Shown piece by piece: positions 11,809-23,821 of a DNA stretch of 64,000 nt. This DNA comes from Coix lacryma-jobi var. lacryma-jobi (taxonomy: Eukaryota; Streptophyta; Magnoliopsida; Poales; Poaceae). A program made the translations under genes and the position numbers. Numbering within the stretch: the stretch's first letter is position 1; each line of letters starts with the position of its first letter. The notes beneath the pieces were generated by a model. That model had not been told where the DNA came from. It saw nothing but the letters and a program-made list of their open reading frames with translations, and did no database searches. The stretch spans positions 26,654,842-26,718,841 of the forward strand of contig CM019822.1 in assembly GCA_009763385.1 (NCBI GenBank), in the 5' to 3' direction.

Positions 11809-12323
11809 CTCCACGGAGTAGCCGATCAGGATCACGGAAGGCAACGAAGGGACGACCCGATGGATCACGGCCTGCCACTGTGTGTTTGGGCCTGCCATTT
11901 TGTTACGCCCATTCTCTCGTATATAAATGGGCCTATTTCCAACCTCTTCAAGTGTTTGGGCCTCTAATCTAGACATTTGCTACATTACACGCTCTGCCAA
12001 GTTGACGGCCCGACAAAGTTGGGCTACGCCCGAGACAAAATCTGCAGAGTCCAGCCCAACCCGGACACACCACTCCGCTACCCAGCTGACGTCTTGATTG
12101 GAGCGGCTGTAGCACCTGCCCACGGCCGCACAAGCCGACGGAGCCGCCGCACCAGCTCACGCCCACGCGTCCGCGTTCCAGGGCGCCGTGCCATGCATGG
12201 CGGCATGCGCGCGGCCGCGGCGCCTACTTCTTCCCTCCACCACCCCGACCCTGCGCCGCTCCCACGCTACATTCCTACCATCTCGCCGCTGGACTCTAGT
12301 AGCGCGACACACCAGAAGAAGCG

Positions 12324-15300
12324 ATGGCTGCGCGGTGGTGCCTCCTGCTGCTCGTGTTGGTGCTGACCGCGGCCGCGGCCGGCGCGGAGAAGGGGGAGTG
12401 GGACCCGGTCATTCGGATGCCTGGGGAGGAGGAGCCTGCAGGGTCGTCGCACTCGCACAGCGGCGAGGGATTTGAGGGGGAGGAGGAGGACGCCGTCGGC
12501 ACGAGGTGGGCAGTTCTCGTTGCCGGGTCCTCAGGCTACGGCAACTACAGGCACCAGGTGAGCGCCATACCTTAATACAGCGACCTGGATGCGTGGGTCA
12601 GTGGGTGCGTCAGAAGTTCGATTGTAAGCGAGAGTAGCGTGGTGTTGTAGTACTGTTGTTGCGATATTGCTTCGTCAGATTTTATCGCGTGGTTCAGAAA
12701 TTATTAGTCTATATAACCGTGGAGTTGCACTTTTGTGTGTATCAAGTTTTGGGGCCCTAATCTATAGGATGCTCGGATTCTAACATTTCGAGTGTTGTCT
12801 ACATCTTGGGTTAATTTAGTTGTGGGTCCAACAAAAGTTCTGGGAAGAACTGCTCGGCCCAGGGGTTTCCACGGGTTTAAGGATCAGGTGAGAGTGCAGC
12901 TTGTAGTGAAAAATAAAGTTCTGCGACTCGGATGCTGTATTTTTTTTCTAGGGAAGGAAAATGTTTAAGCAACAATATATTGAGGAACGTGAAGGGATCT
13001 GAAATTTCGCTAGTTTTGTTTCTAAGTTTTTATGCAGAGGATGGATTGGTACCAAATTTTGCCACTGTCTAAAGTTGAGTTGGCAAGAACATTAGATAAC
13101 AGTTGAAAGAACAGATAAAATATTTCATGGCGAGTACTGGTACTTTCAGTCAGTAAACTGGAATTATGCGCTAGTAGCTAAAAATTGTTATATCATCATG
13201 TTTATTGGCCAAATCTCCATGTTCGTTTTCGCCTTGTTTTGTCTCCTTTTTAGCAGGGAATAGACACCAAATATCAGCAAGCAATTATTTTCCATGGTGC
13301 CTTTGCTTACGGTTTGATGTGACTTTGTTTCATTGCAGGCTGATATATGCCATGCGTACCAGATACTGCGGAAAGGAGGGATAAAAGAGGAGAACATCGT
13401 GGTGTTTATGTATGATGACGTTGCCAATAGTGCACTCAACCCAAGGCGGGGAGTTATCATCAACCACCCACAGGGCGAAGATGTTTATGCTGGTGTTCCT
13501 AAGGTACTTCTTTGTAGATTGTCGTTCTATCATTTGTCTCCCATTTAGAGGGGAATGTTTCGATCATTATGCGCTCCAACTTGCCTTTCAACTAGTTTCC
13601 ATCTGTAGAGGCGCAGTGAGAACACCTTAGGACATGTACAGTACATCACAAGTTGCTTATGATTGTGTTCCACAGGCCATCAATACATAAGTTGAAGTAA
13701 TTCAAATCCAACACAATTGTATGCAGATGCAGCATGCATATTCTAATAGAAAAAAATTCTCAACGTTGACACTCACCTTTAACAAGGCCAGATTTCTACA
13801 TAATTTAATTGTCCATGCTTCAGAGTTTTCACACTAATGTGAACATTTGATTCCAACCAAGATCTAGTCATTTTCAAACCTGGTTATGAGTAGCTTTTCA
13901 ATTAGATAATCAAGTAGCATGTCATGGGAATCTATCCTTTTAAGCTTTTACCATGTGTTTCTTAAGGTATCTTGCTTCAAGCATGCACCATCGGCACATT
14001 CTTCTTTAGCAACATTTGGTTCTGGAAGTCTATTAACATAGTTTCTAATTCCAGGACTACACTGGGGACCAAGTCACTGCTAAAAACTTCTATGCAGTTC
14101 TCTTGGGAAACAAAACTGCAGTCACTGGAGGCAGCAGGAAGGTCATCAATAGCAAACCAGATGACCATATTTTTATCTATTACTCAGATCATGGGGGCCC
14201 TGGTGTTCTTGGTATGTGCAAGTTACATATCCTTATTATATGCATTATCAAATCGAACTCATATGGATTGACGTTTGCTATTTGCAGGTATGCCCAATTT
14301 ACCGTATCTTTATGCCGGTGACTTCATGAAGGTGTTAAGAGAAAAACATGCTTCAAACAGCTATGCCAAAATGGTAAGATTGTTCTCATTTACTTGCTGT
14401 CAGGAAACCTGTCCTATCTGAATGGAAGCATGTGGACAGGTTATATATATCGAAGCATGCGAAAGTGGCAGTATATTTGAGGGATTAATGCCAGAAGACC
14501 TTAATATTTATGTCACGACTGCATCCAATGCAGAAGAAAGTAGCTGGGGTACATACTGTCCAGGAATGGAACCATCGCCTCCTCCTGAGTACATTACCTG
14601 CCTAGGTGATCTCTACAGTGTCTCTTGGATGGAAGACAGGTAGAGTTCATATTTGTGAATGCTTATTTTGTTGGCAACTACCTCCATCCCAAATTATGTC
14701 TTCTTGGCTTTTCAAGTACGTACCTTTTGGTATGTACCTAGATATATGCTATATTTAGATACATAGAAAAGCCAAACGACCTATGATTTGGAACGGAGGG
14801 AGTACCTTGTGGTTTAGTGGGGGAAATCTTTCTTCAAATTTAGTTGCATTTCGCTTTAGAGATACTATGGCATGTTGTGCTTTTGTGGTCCTGTACACAG
14901 GAGACTGGTACACTAGATGAATAAAGTATGGTTGGTAGGTACATTAACATAGCTACATCAAAAATTATGAACTACTCTCAGGTGAATATAGAGCTAATTC
15001 AGGGCATATGGAGACTTTTACCAAGCATCCAACTTAGTCTCGGATCATATTTTTGTTATTTGGATGTGGCCACTTAGTGCTGTGAGCCTGTGATGAATAA
15101 CCATAATATTACTACTTGACAGTGAGACACACAATCTGAAGGAGGAAACAATAAAGGAACAATATGAAGTGGTGAGTCTGGACTTGCCTTCTAGGCAATT
15201 CATTTGATTGCTTTATAAACTTGTACTTAGTCACAACTTTGTGCACAGGTGAAGAAGCGTACTTCAGACTTGAACAGCTATGGTGCAGGCTCTCATGTCA

Positions 15301-16799
15301 TGGAGTATGGTGACAAGACCTTCAAGGGAGAGAAGCTTTACCTCTATCAAGGTTTTGATCCTGCAAATACCAATGTCACAAATAACCAACTTCGGTCAGG
15401 CCAAGAATCTGTGGTCAACCAAAGGGATGCGGATATTCTCTTCCTATGGAAGAGGGTAAGTCCTGTTATACCACCACTACTCGATTAGCTTGTCTGCTGC
15501 TTTCTGTGATACAAAAATGAACTGATTTATCTACTGTCAGATAACCACTATGTTTGCTCCTTCAAATGGTTTAATTTACAACCTGCCAATTTCCCCCCAC
15601 TGAAGTTGTTTCTTGCTTGGATAATTTGGGTAGATTTTGACTACGATGGCATGGTTTGGTACATGTCACTTGCTTTCTACTATTTATTATCTTCAGTATT
15701 TAATTTCTGCACATGCTGCTTAGTACTCACTCCGTTCGGGAATAGATGATGAATGATGGTCCCGACCAGACGGTTGTACTGTAAGTAGGCCAAATTTCTT
15801 GTCATTATGTCATAGATAGCAGAATTTTGGTTTATTAACATGCCAGCTGGGAGCTTGCTAAGCAGGGACGGAGACACTTGGTGGCCGAAGTAGATTCAGC
15901 TCAGCAAACTCAGCAAGCCTATGCATGTCCATTTCATCTCCTAGCTACCCCATTGATCCTCCACCTAGAAACCAGGACTAACAACTTTGTTGAACCTTAC
16001 AGCAGAGCTTACTTGTTGCGTCCTAGTGCTCACACTTCACGCTGCTTGGCAGCAAGTGCCATCTTGATGGGTGCACAGTCGCCTAGGCCTTGAAAGAACT
16101 GAGAGGCTTCCTACAGCCTTGGGTTTCTTTTGGCTCTTGGCTCTCTGTCATTCTCTTGTGCTCTGGTTTGGCATGCTCGCGGAGCCTGTCATGTGCCCCT
16201 TTGACACTCCTATAATTAACTCTATTTGCTTTCTTCTTAATTGAAATCCTGCCATTGTGTTCAAAAAGACATACACTTAAGGCTGCTTATAGTTTTTTTG
16301 GTTTGGTTTCAGTATGAGCTTTTACATGAAAGATCTGAAGAGAAGCAGGAAGTTCTGAGGGAGATCACTGGAACAGTAAGGCATAGGAAGCATCTGGACA
16401 GCAGCATCGATTTTATCGGAAAGCTTCTCTTCGGGATTGAGAATGGTCCTTCCACGCTTCAAGCCGTTAGACCTCCCGGCCAACCACTCGTTGATGATTG
16501 GGATTGCTTGAAGCAAATGATTTGTTAGACACTCGATGCATCCTCCCTCTTCCTTGAGAACTAGATAGGTTGCCATTGTTTGTGTTGAATCGACTCATTC
16601 TGATGAGCCTCTCCAGGTACGGATCTTCGAATCCCATTGCGGATCACTCACTCAGTACGGTATGAAGCATATGAGGGCGTTCGCAAATATATGCAACAGT
16701 GGCACGCCTGCCATTTCGATGAAGCAAGCGAGCATCAGTGCTTGTGGCAGCTACAACTCGGCGAGATGGAGCCCGTTGGTTCAAGGCTACAGCGCTTGA
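12324..16799 (+). CDS. Legumain / vacuolar processing enzyme (C13 protease), last-intron donor defective
   Basis: Asparaginyl endopeptidase of the vacuole. Exons: 12324-12557, 13339-13503, 14055-14211, 14288-14373, 14440-14639, 15123-15171, 15249-15455, 16313-16519 and a last exon 16617-16799. Residues 1-21 are a signal peptide (MAARWCLLLLVLVLTAAAAG). The catalytic dyad is His179 in YSDHGGPGVLG and Cys221 in IEACESGSIFEG. The C-terminal legumain stabilisation/activity-modulating domain follows, and the joined protein would be 495 residues, normal for the family. Eight exons join in phase with GT-AG introns. After codon ATG (16517-16519), where relatives continue into VRxFExHCG, the genomic sequence is ATTTGTTAG rather than GT, so there is no canonical donor. 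Unspliced reading stops at 16526-16528 and gives 437 residues. Exon 9 (FESHCGSLTQYGMKHMRAFA) is itself intact. The gene may be functional, truncated or recently damaged. Confidence 0.9.
14681..14802. mobile_element. Small Stowaway MITE in legumain intron 5
   Basis: 122 bp with termini CCTCCATCCCAAATTATG and ATGATTTGGAACGGAGGGAG, each followed outward by TA (14679-14680 and 14803-14804). Confidence 0.85.
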
Positions 16800-17117
16800 C
16801 CTTCTGAAGATTCTGGGGGAGCAGTGCTTGCTTAGTCCTGCTTTGGCCCAACTTTAGATGGATGTGTATGTAGAGCTAGTCTTATCTGAGAAGTACCGTA
16901 AAAGTTGACCTTTCTGTGTCTGTAATGTACGTACTGTCGTGTATATATTGATCGTACGCCAGGTCACAGTAGACGAAAAGTTGCTTTAGTTGGCTAAACT
17001 AGCAAGGCAATCCGGTGTAGCAGACTAGTACTCCCTTGTTTCGGCTCTGTTCGCTCTCATAAGATGGTTTGGTTTTATCAATACACTATTGTCGCGCGAT
17101 ATATACTTAGACATATA
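16800..17117 (+). other. Legumain 3' UTR and flank
   Basis: No coding region. The sequence downstream of the TGA at 16797-16799 is typical 3' UTR. I do not see a perfect AATAAA close by, although plant polyadenylation signals are loose. Confidence 0.5.
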
Positions 17118-17368
17118 CTTTCTCCATCTAAATTATATGTCATTTGACTTTTTTGTTTGACTTTTTTATTTTAACTTTGACCACTCGTCTTCAAAAATTT
17201 GTGTAAAATATCAATTTTTTGTTATGACTTGCTTTATTAATAAAACTTCTTATTCAAATTTATGTAAAATATCATTGTTTTGTGATTTACTTTTATTAAT
17301 AAAACAAGACGAGTGGTTAAATTTGATGCTAAAAAAATCAAACGACTTATAGTTTAGAATGGAGGAAG
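17118..17368. mobile_element. Stowaway-like MITE
   Basis: The termini CTTTCTCCATCTAAATTAT and ATAGTTTAGAATGGAGGAAG are inverted repeats flanked by TA. The inner arms TCATTTGACTTTTTT and AAAAAAATCAAACGA pair as well. A short copy of the right end (GGATGGAGGAAGTATATAC) is repeated directly after it at about 17383-17403. Confidence 0.75.
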
Positions 17369-17488
17369 TATATACTAAAGTTTAGGATGGAGGAAGTATA
17401 TACTAAAGGTAATGTATCTAGCGATGTGCTTAGAAACAGGGGTGGATGCAAAGGAGGGCTAGAGCCCCCATACGACTGATACATAAAT

Positions 17489-17672
17489 AAAAATATAGGG
17501 AGGGTGAAGAAGAAAAAGAGATAGAGAAAAGAAAAAAAAATATGAAAAGATAGAGAAAAAAGAAGAGAGTCTGCCATGTTAAAAATATAGGGAGGGTGAA
17601 GAAGAAAAAGAGATAGAGAAAAGAAAAAAAAATATGAAAAGATAGAGAAAAAAGAAGAGAGTCTGCCATGTT
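17489..17672. repeat. 92 bp purine-rich tandem duplication
   Basis: Two essentially identical units of about 92 bp, each starting AAATATAGGGAGGGTGAAG and ending AGAGTCTGCCATGTT. The units are almost entirely purines on the plus strand. Confidence 0.9.
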
Positions 17673-17819
17673 TGATTCTATTCTGCATCTGCCACTGCTT
17701 AGAAATATATAATAAAAGTAATATATCTAAAAATACCAAAATGTTTTATAATTTGGAGCAGTTCACAATCAGTCCTTATGAATCATTTCATGTGGGGCCG
17801 TGGGGGGTCATCACCACCA

Positions 17820-17941
17820 CGTTCCTCCGTTTCAGGCTTGAACAAGGGTTCTCTCTGTTTCAGGCTTAAACAAGGTAGAGTTCCTCCGTTTCAGGTTGAA
17901 CACGGGTTCTCTCCTTCGCTTCGGGCTTAAACAAGGTGGAA
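17820..17941. repeat. Imperfect 60 bp tandem duplication
   Basis: GTTCCTCCGTTTCAGG occurs at 17820 and again at about 17880, each followed by GGTTCTCTC and then GGCTTAAACAAGGT. The two units are diverged. Confidence 0.7.
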
Positions 17942-18673
17942 TAATTAAAGGCTTCGCACTTCCACATTCGCAGGAGTGACACGCTGCAAGTGTAGGGACG
18001 AAGATAAGGCGCCACAGGTCACGGCTTCGCCGTCCTCGTCCCTGCCACCGCCCCAACCTTCCACCACCGACGGCCAGTAGCTCCCGCAGCGCCACCCAGC
18101 TTCCACCTCCGCCCTTCGATCCCGTCTTCCACTAATTACAGGGCAGCTCGCGCGCCCTCCCCTAATCACAGGACAGCTCGCCGATGAGCTTGACGTCCCC
18201 ACGGCCCGCCACCGTCTCGTCGTCCTCCACCATAGTGTCACGGCGCCCCCACCGTATCACGGGTACAGAGATCATAGAATAAGATAAGCATCAGACATGA
18301 TCAATACATACTCAGCAAGCATATACATGTGTTTGGTCAAGGGCTCCGTAACTCATGCATGTGTGTGTATAGATATATATACATATACATACAAAGAGAG
18401 CCACAACTTTTGTCTTAGGTTGTTTCGTGTCTTAACATGTACTGTAACTTTTAACATTGTTTGAGCTTTGAGCCACACTATGCTCACCTGCAACAACAGT
18501 CAATACGTATATAAAGCCTACAACAGTACATCAACAGGATCAACACGCCTAGCGACAATAAAGTAAAGGGATTCAAATTTCTCACCGCACCACAATTCGT
18601 TACACCTCAACTCAAACAAATCAGTAGATCACACATAATTTACCGAAAATCTCAGCTGCAGCTCTTATTCTGA
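17942..18673. other. Spacer and 3' UTR of the OBERON-type gene
   Basis: 17960-18240 is GC-rich without a recognisable protein. 18250-18673 is AT-richer and is the probable 3' UTR and flank of the minus-strand gene. Nothing else is seen. Confidence 0.45.
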
Positions 18674-21432
18674 CTAGTGACCCTCCGACTTCGCTGGCAT
18701 GCTGCGGACGTTCTTGAGCAGGTCCTGAATCTTGGATAGCATCATCGTCTGTGCGGAGTCCCCTCCAGCACCACTGCTGCTGCCGACACCCACGGCTGGC
18801 CTCTGGTTCTCCTGCAGCTTGATCTTCTCAAAAAGGAACTGTTTCTCTGCCTCTGCCTCCTCCAGGCGCCGCTTCAGGTACATGCTGGCATAGTCCTGCT
18901 CGGCTGTCTTGGACTTGGTGAGCGCGATGCTCTGCAGCCGCTCTGCCTCCTGCCGAGCCTCGTTTGCCTTAAGCTGGAACATCTCCGCTTCCGCCTGCTT
19001 CAACCGCACGATGCTCTCCAGCTCCTCCACCTGCTGCTTCTTGCGCAGATGCTCTGCCTTCAGCTCCTGGGCTTCCCTAACCTTCTCCTCCAGATCTCGG
19101 TCACAGGCCTCCACGGCAAGGCGGGCCTTCTTGTACAGTCGCATCTTTTCTTCAGCGACGAGCTCCATCTTTCTCACAGCCTCTTGGACTACCTCTGCTA
19201 TGCGGTTGCAGGCTTCCTGAGGTGTGATCAGATGCCCAACATCTTCATTTTCAGAGATCTTGGGGGAATCCATCTCAAGCTCTGTGTAAATATATGTCCA
19301 TAGTACATCAACCCATCAATTCTCAGTAAGCTACCACAGAAAAAAGGGAATATAAATGGTATTTCCATAGGACTGGAGGGTAGTATTCGAAAGAGAAGGG
19401 TCAGAAAGACACAAAACCAATCCAGAAGTTCTTTTAAAAAAAACTTTGCAAACCCATAGATGAAACTATTTTTCCACATATGTGCAAAATTTAATGCACA
19501 CAAATTTGATCTGGTTTAAAAATCAAAAGGTTAAAAACTGACAAATTTCAGGCGCATTTGCACTATAGAAAAAAATGTCTGTAATGCAAAGGCAAATGAA
19601 ATTTGTCATTTCCATACAGGACAAGGACTTCATGTTGTAAAGAGTCAATTCAGGTGGGTGAAAAATGAGCTTCCAAAAAAAGGTGGGTGGAAAATGAAGT
19701 AGAAAAAGTGATTTAATGAAGTAAAAGACATTGAAGGCATTTCTTCATACCCAATCCCGGAAGTGCCAAATCATCAAGTTGTCCGACTATTTGATATACA
19801 AGGGAAAGCAAATAAATAAACAACTGGAATCTAGCAGTACTTGCTGGATAATAAAATAATTTCCAATCTCAAATAAGTCCACTAGGACATCAATTTGGTT
19901 ACCCTTTCTACATTTTGACTAATATAATAGTAAAATTACAGAAATATGTTTCATGATGAGTGCAGACATGATGTAACATCAACCTCATGTTAAATCTATC
20001 TACATAACTATTTGGCCAATGGTGGCCAAAGCTAAAAAAAGTTTGACCTTGGACAAAGCTAAATGAAGTTATATTTGGGATTGGAGGGAGTAAACAATTT
20101 TCATAGTCAACAGGGTGCAACGAAAAAGTAACTAAGCAGACTTAGAAATTAGTATTAGAAATGAGAGGAACAGAAACAAAATAACAAGCTAACAAGTAAC
20201 GTCAAATGAAAAATTTGTGTTTCAGCGAGGGTAAATAGACAGAGTAACTGACCTTGGAGTGCTTGTAGTATCATCCTAGGATTGATGGAATCAGCTGGAG
20301 TGTTCCTCAGCCTTTCAATCAGATCTAGACATTTCCTAAACAATACTCTCCCTTTTGCATCCTCACTTAAACGGAAAATCTTACAAACAAACTCAAGCTC
20401 CCGTAACAAAGCATCTCTATCCCAACCAGGAGCGCATTGTTGGAAGACATCCTTAACCCAGCCCAGCAGCTCTGAGGTCCTCTGGCAAGCTCGGCACCTA
20501 AAAAGCATTTCAGCATGACCAATGCTGCTTTTCACTGATTGTCCCATTCCTATCTGTCCATTGTGAATTGCACAATCTGTATGTGTCCAGTGAGAGCAGA
20601 AATCACAACCAATCCAACGGCATGTATTGACCTCAAAATCAAACTTGTTGCAGATGACACACATGCACAGGTTGCAAAAGCCATTCCTGCTAGCACACAC
20701 ATTGCATCTGCACTCCTCAGCAGGGAGAGCACTCTGGCAAGCAATGTTCCGGCACCTCTTGTACAAGAAGACCTCCACCAAGCGATTGTGTGGAATGGTA
20801 ACACTGGGGTGCAGAAAGGCCTGTATCCCAGTCTTGATTGCAACAAGGATCTCAAGCTGCACATGGTGTGCCACTGAAAGCATGGATGGTGTCAAATCAT
20901 CCCTGTCCTGGACAAGCTTCTGCAAGTACAAGAACTCCTCGATGTGTTGAGAACCTCCAGTGCCCTCCAGAATCGACCTGAGCTCATTCTTGACCTCCTC
21001 CAGGTGCTCCTCCGGCATCACCTTCATCTTCTCAGCAACCAGATCAACCCTCTCGCGTGCAACCTCCCGCAGAAGCATCCCACCAACACGGGAGGAGGGT
21101 CCGCGGATAACCTGCAGCTTCGGCACACCATTCGCCACCTCCTTCTCCTTCTCCACCGCCTTACTCACAACACCACTGGAAGCTAACCTACCATTGCTCT
21201 GGTTCGGCTCAGCAGGCCATGTGTCCTTGGAACTGGCGCTCTCAGTGGCGGAGTCATGCCCTGGGTCCGAGTTTGAACCAGGCTCCTGCATGTCAGGCGA
21301 GCCAACCTGCTCCGAAGAGGCCAGCGAGAGCGAGGTCTGCAACCCTGAGGGGCGCGGACCATGCCTCGGAGGCAACATCCCCTGGGTTGAAGGAGGTTGC
21401 TGGTGGAAATTTGCGCCAGAAGAGGTCCCCAT
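18674..21432 (-). CDS. OBERON-type PHD-finger protein (OBE1/OBE2, PVIP class)
   Basis: Nuclear PHD-finger protein of the OBERON family, known in Arabidopsis for meristem establishment and as a potyvirus VPg interactor. Two exons on the minus strand: 21432-20253 and 19281-18674, joined across a GT-AG intron (CAA G / AG CTT), giving 595 residues. The first 110 residues are low complexity. Residues about 110-225 are the conserved OBERON region (LLREVARERVDLVAEKMKVM). About 227-316 is the Cys/His-rich atypical PHD finger (CRCNVC, CNLCMCVICNKFD, CRWIGCDFCSHWTHTDC, FRCRACQRTSELLGW). About 320-393 is a helical segment. Exon 2 is a long coiled coil (about 405-560) followed by a Gly/Ser-rich tail and a final helix, SKIQDLLKNV. 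No frameshift or stop is seen. Confidence 0.93.
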
Positions 21433-21535
21433 TTTTCACAATCCCAAGCTGCAAGCCTGCAACCTTAACCTACAAGGAGCAACAGGTTCCGTCAGTTTTC
21501 AAAGGGGTAGTGATTGACAGATAAGAAATAAGATC

Positions 21536-22390
21536 CATCAAGGTGCTGACTAAACCATCAAACAATGAATCGCCTTTGTCCCAGCGAAGACTGAAAAGAC
21601 CAACTAGATCTAAAGTCACACCAATGAACCAAATTTCTCCTAAATTAACTGGATTCCCTCCCACTTGATCATTCCTGTTTGTTTTTATCCTCAGGACATC
21701 TAGACCACAAACCAGTGATGGAATTCGCTGAGATAGTACTCAACAAGTTGCTGTCATGGAACACGTAAAGAAAACATCCTTTATCCCAACCAAAAAGGAA
21801 ACCTCCACACAAGATCTAAGCTACACAAGAATTAGGAACAAATTTTCTCCTACTGAACCGGTCACAGATCGTCTTTCAATACTCCGTGCTCCCGTGACAC
21901 TTACAGCTCTACTACGCCTAGAAGGCTAGAACACAAAACAGTACCAGAATAAGTTAACAGGGAAACAGCAACAGGGCTTCTAACACAAGGAACCAACCAA
22001 TCCAGCCGCATGGCCTCACCACCGAAGTCCTACAGAAAGCTCAGACCCTCACAGCAGTAGGTTTCACCAGTTATTTCAAAGAGACAGCAACTATTGAAGA
22101 CATAAGCCTCATCAAACTGCTAACGAAATCATCAAGGAATGAAATCGCCTCTGTGCTGCCTACGACTTAGAACACCAACTAGATCTAAGCTAACAACTAT
22201 GGACCAAACTAGACCAGCCAGAGATCGATCGGATACCCTCCCTGATCATCCCTGCTTGATTTCCTACGCGAATAGAGCACAAACCAGTAGCGGGATTTTC
22301 GAATCAGACCTAGCCATCCAACCACAAGCAGCCAACCAACCCCAGCCGCATGTCCTCCTCCTACAGGAAGCTCAAACCCTTGCAGGTGAG
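21536..22390. repeat. Diverged duplication within the OBERON leader
   Basis: Segments 21536-22065 and 22110-22390 share a series of blocks in the same order: CATCAAGGTGCTGACTAAACC versus CATCAAACTGCTAACGAAATC (shown shortened by comparison), ACCAACTAGATCTAA in both, ACAAACCAGT in both, and CAGCCGCATG followed by CTACAG and AAGCTCA in both. The second copy is shorter. Confidence 0.7.
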
Positions 22391-22807
22391 CACGAAGCCG
22401 AGGGCGAGGCGAGGCGACGCCACTGAATCGAGCGGACCCTAAGCTCCTCGGCCTCCGCGCACGCCAGGGTACCTTTACACGAGAACAGGCCGGCGCTTTG
22501 GGGCGGCGAATCGGCTAGCCCAGCTACTCACCTCCGCGCTGGCGGGCCGTATCGGCGGCGCGGCGTCAACCCGGTGCAGGAGCGCCTCCGCCTCCGCCTC
22601 CGCCTTTGACCGATGAGGACGGCGAGGTCGCGTCCCGTCCCAGCGAAATTCCCCTCAACCACGCTGTGGTGCCTTCTCTTTTTTTTTTCAAAATAAAATA
22701 ATCCTCAGTGAGGAACGGGAGTTGGGGGAGTCCAACCGAGACGAACCTGCGCGTTGCGTGGGTGAGAAAGTGATGGAGGGCAGGGCGGCTGCGCACCGAC
22801 TGTGACC

Positions 22808-22831
22808 GGGGGGGGGGGGGGGGGGGGGGGG
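22808..22831 (+). repeat. Poly-G tract (24 G)
   Basis: An uninterrupted run of 24 G in the upstream region of the OBERON-type gene. Confidence 0.9.
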
Positions 22832-23111
22832 CTTGTCGACACACTCACCCGAACGGGGGAGAATCGGAGATACTAGTACAGTAGTACTAGCTCGCAGGAG
22901 GGAAGGGGCGGAGCTAGCGCGACGCGTTCTACTCCGGTGGGCGGCGGCGAGCACGAGGTGGAGTGAGACGCTCGGGACCGGGGGGTGCTGAGTGAGTTGG
23001 AAAAACTGACGCTGACGCATGGGCCCGTGCACGAGTGATTTGTGCGTGTACGCATGTGCTGGGCCAGGACCCAGGATGGGGCGATGGGCAGATCAGGATT
23101 TCAAGAACCAA

Positions 23112-23119
23112 AACAAACA
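23112..23119. other. Target site duplication, left (MULE)
   Basis: AACAAACA directly before the left terminus of the MULE. The identical octamer follows the right terminus at 56534-56541. Confidence 0.85.
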
Positions 23120-23325
23120 GAATTTTTTTTTATTAATAACTCAATTAAATAAAAAATTTCATAAACAACACTGTCCATTTTTTTTTGCAAAACTAACCCT
23201 TTTGCCGCGCCGTCCCCAATGGCACGGCAAAAGCGTTAGCCGCGCCGCCATGGCGCGGCAAAAGCGTCACCGTGGCACCGCCCGGCCACGCAGGCCCGGG
23301 TGGGTCCCGCTCATCAGTTTGCCGC
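23120..23325. repeat. MULE left terminal inverted repeat
   Basis: It pairs with 56328-56533 over about 205 bp with scattered differences, for example CAATGGCACGG versus CAATGACGCGG. Similarity ends shortly after CGCTCATCAGTTT / CGCTCGTCAGTTT. Confidence 0.85.
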
Positions 23326-23392
23326 GCCAGGCGGCCTGGCGCGGTCAACGGCTTTGCCGCGCCAGGCGGGGTGGCGCGGCAAAACCGATCTA
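23212..23392. repeat. Cluster of TTTGCCGCGCC...GGCGCGGCAAA palindromes
   Basis: Four consecutive imperfect palindromes of about 32-36 bp, each opening with TTTGCCGCGCC or GCCGCGCC and closing with a GCGCGG motif. They start in the MULE TIR and continue beyond it. The same motif recurs at 25853-25988 and at 56389-56455. Confidence 0.8.
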
Positions 23393-23821
23393 GATCTGGC
23401 CGCCGCGCTCAGCAGCAGCCTTCTCTTCATTCCTCTCTTCTCCTCCCAAACCAATTCAATCCAATCCAATCCATTCCATTCCATTTCATCCCTCCTCTCT
23501 TCGTCTCCCTCAATCGAACTTGTTCTCTCTGCACTAGAGGTATTTTGATCCATATTGTTGTTCTTTATCCATATTTGCAATGTAGGATTGAACCATATTT
23601 TTGTAAGTTAGGGTTTGTAGACAATATTTATTTTGAAAATGTCATGACGTTAGTTGTTAATTAATGATGGATTTGTTCATGTATTAGACTTTTTATATTT
23701 GTTTTGCTTAATATTTCGTTCAATTTGTGTAAATTTTTGTGTGTAATATTTGTTACGCCATTATGTAGATTTAAAATTAATCATGAATGTATGTGTAGTG
23801 TTGACATATTTTTTATTGTTA

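Larger units (their letters stand above)
11610..12323. promoter_or_regulatory. Shared promoter region between divergent HOP and legumain genes
   Basis: The 714 bp between the two start codons hold the HOP 5' UTR, TATA box and two heat shock elements in the HOP-proximal half. The legumain-proximal half is GC-rich with a TGACGTC bZIP-type site at 12087-12093, close to an ATTGG (inverted CCAAT). No TATA box is clear for the legumain gene. Whether the region acts bidirectionally cannot be judged from sequence. Confidence 0.6.
21433..23111 (-). other. 5' leader, intron and promoter region of the OBERON-type gene
   Basis: From the ATG at 21432 upstream, the first 30-60 bp are probable 5' UTR preceded by an intron-like AT-richer stretch (about 21480-22380). 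Near 22380 CCTTGCAGGTGAGC resembles splice motifs on the opposite strand only, so exon borders are uncertain. 22430-22680 is GC-rich with (CCGCCT)n-like repeats and is the likely transcription start region. 22800-23050 contains a 24 G run and GC-rich spacer. No protein-coding gene is visible. Confidence 0.45.

Noticed and set aside
15742..15780. Stowaway MITE in legumain intron 7
   Set aside because: Only a left-end-like ACTCACTCCGTTCGGGA is present; no matching right end was found, so I did not annotate it.
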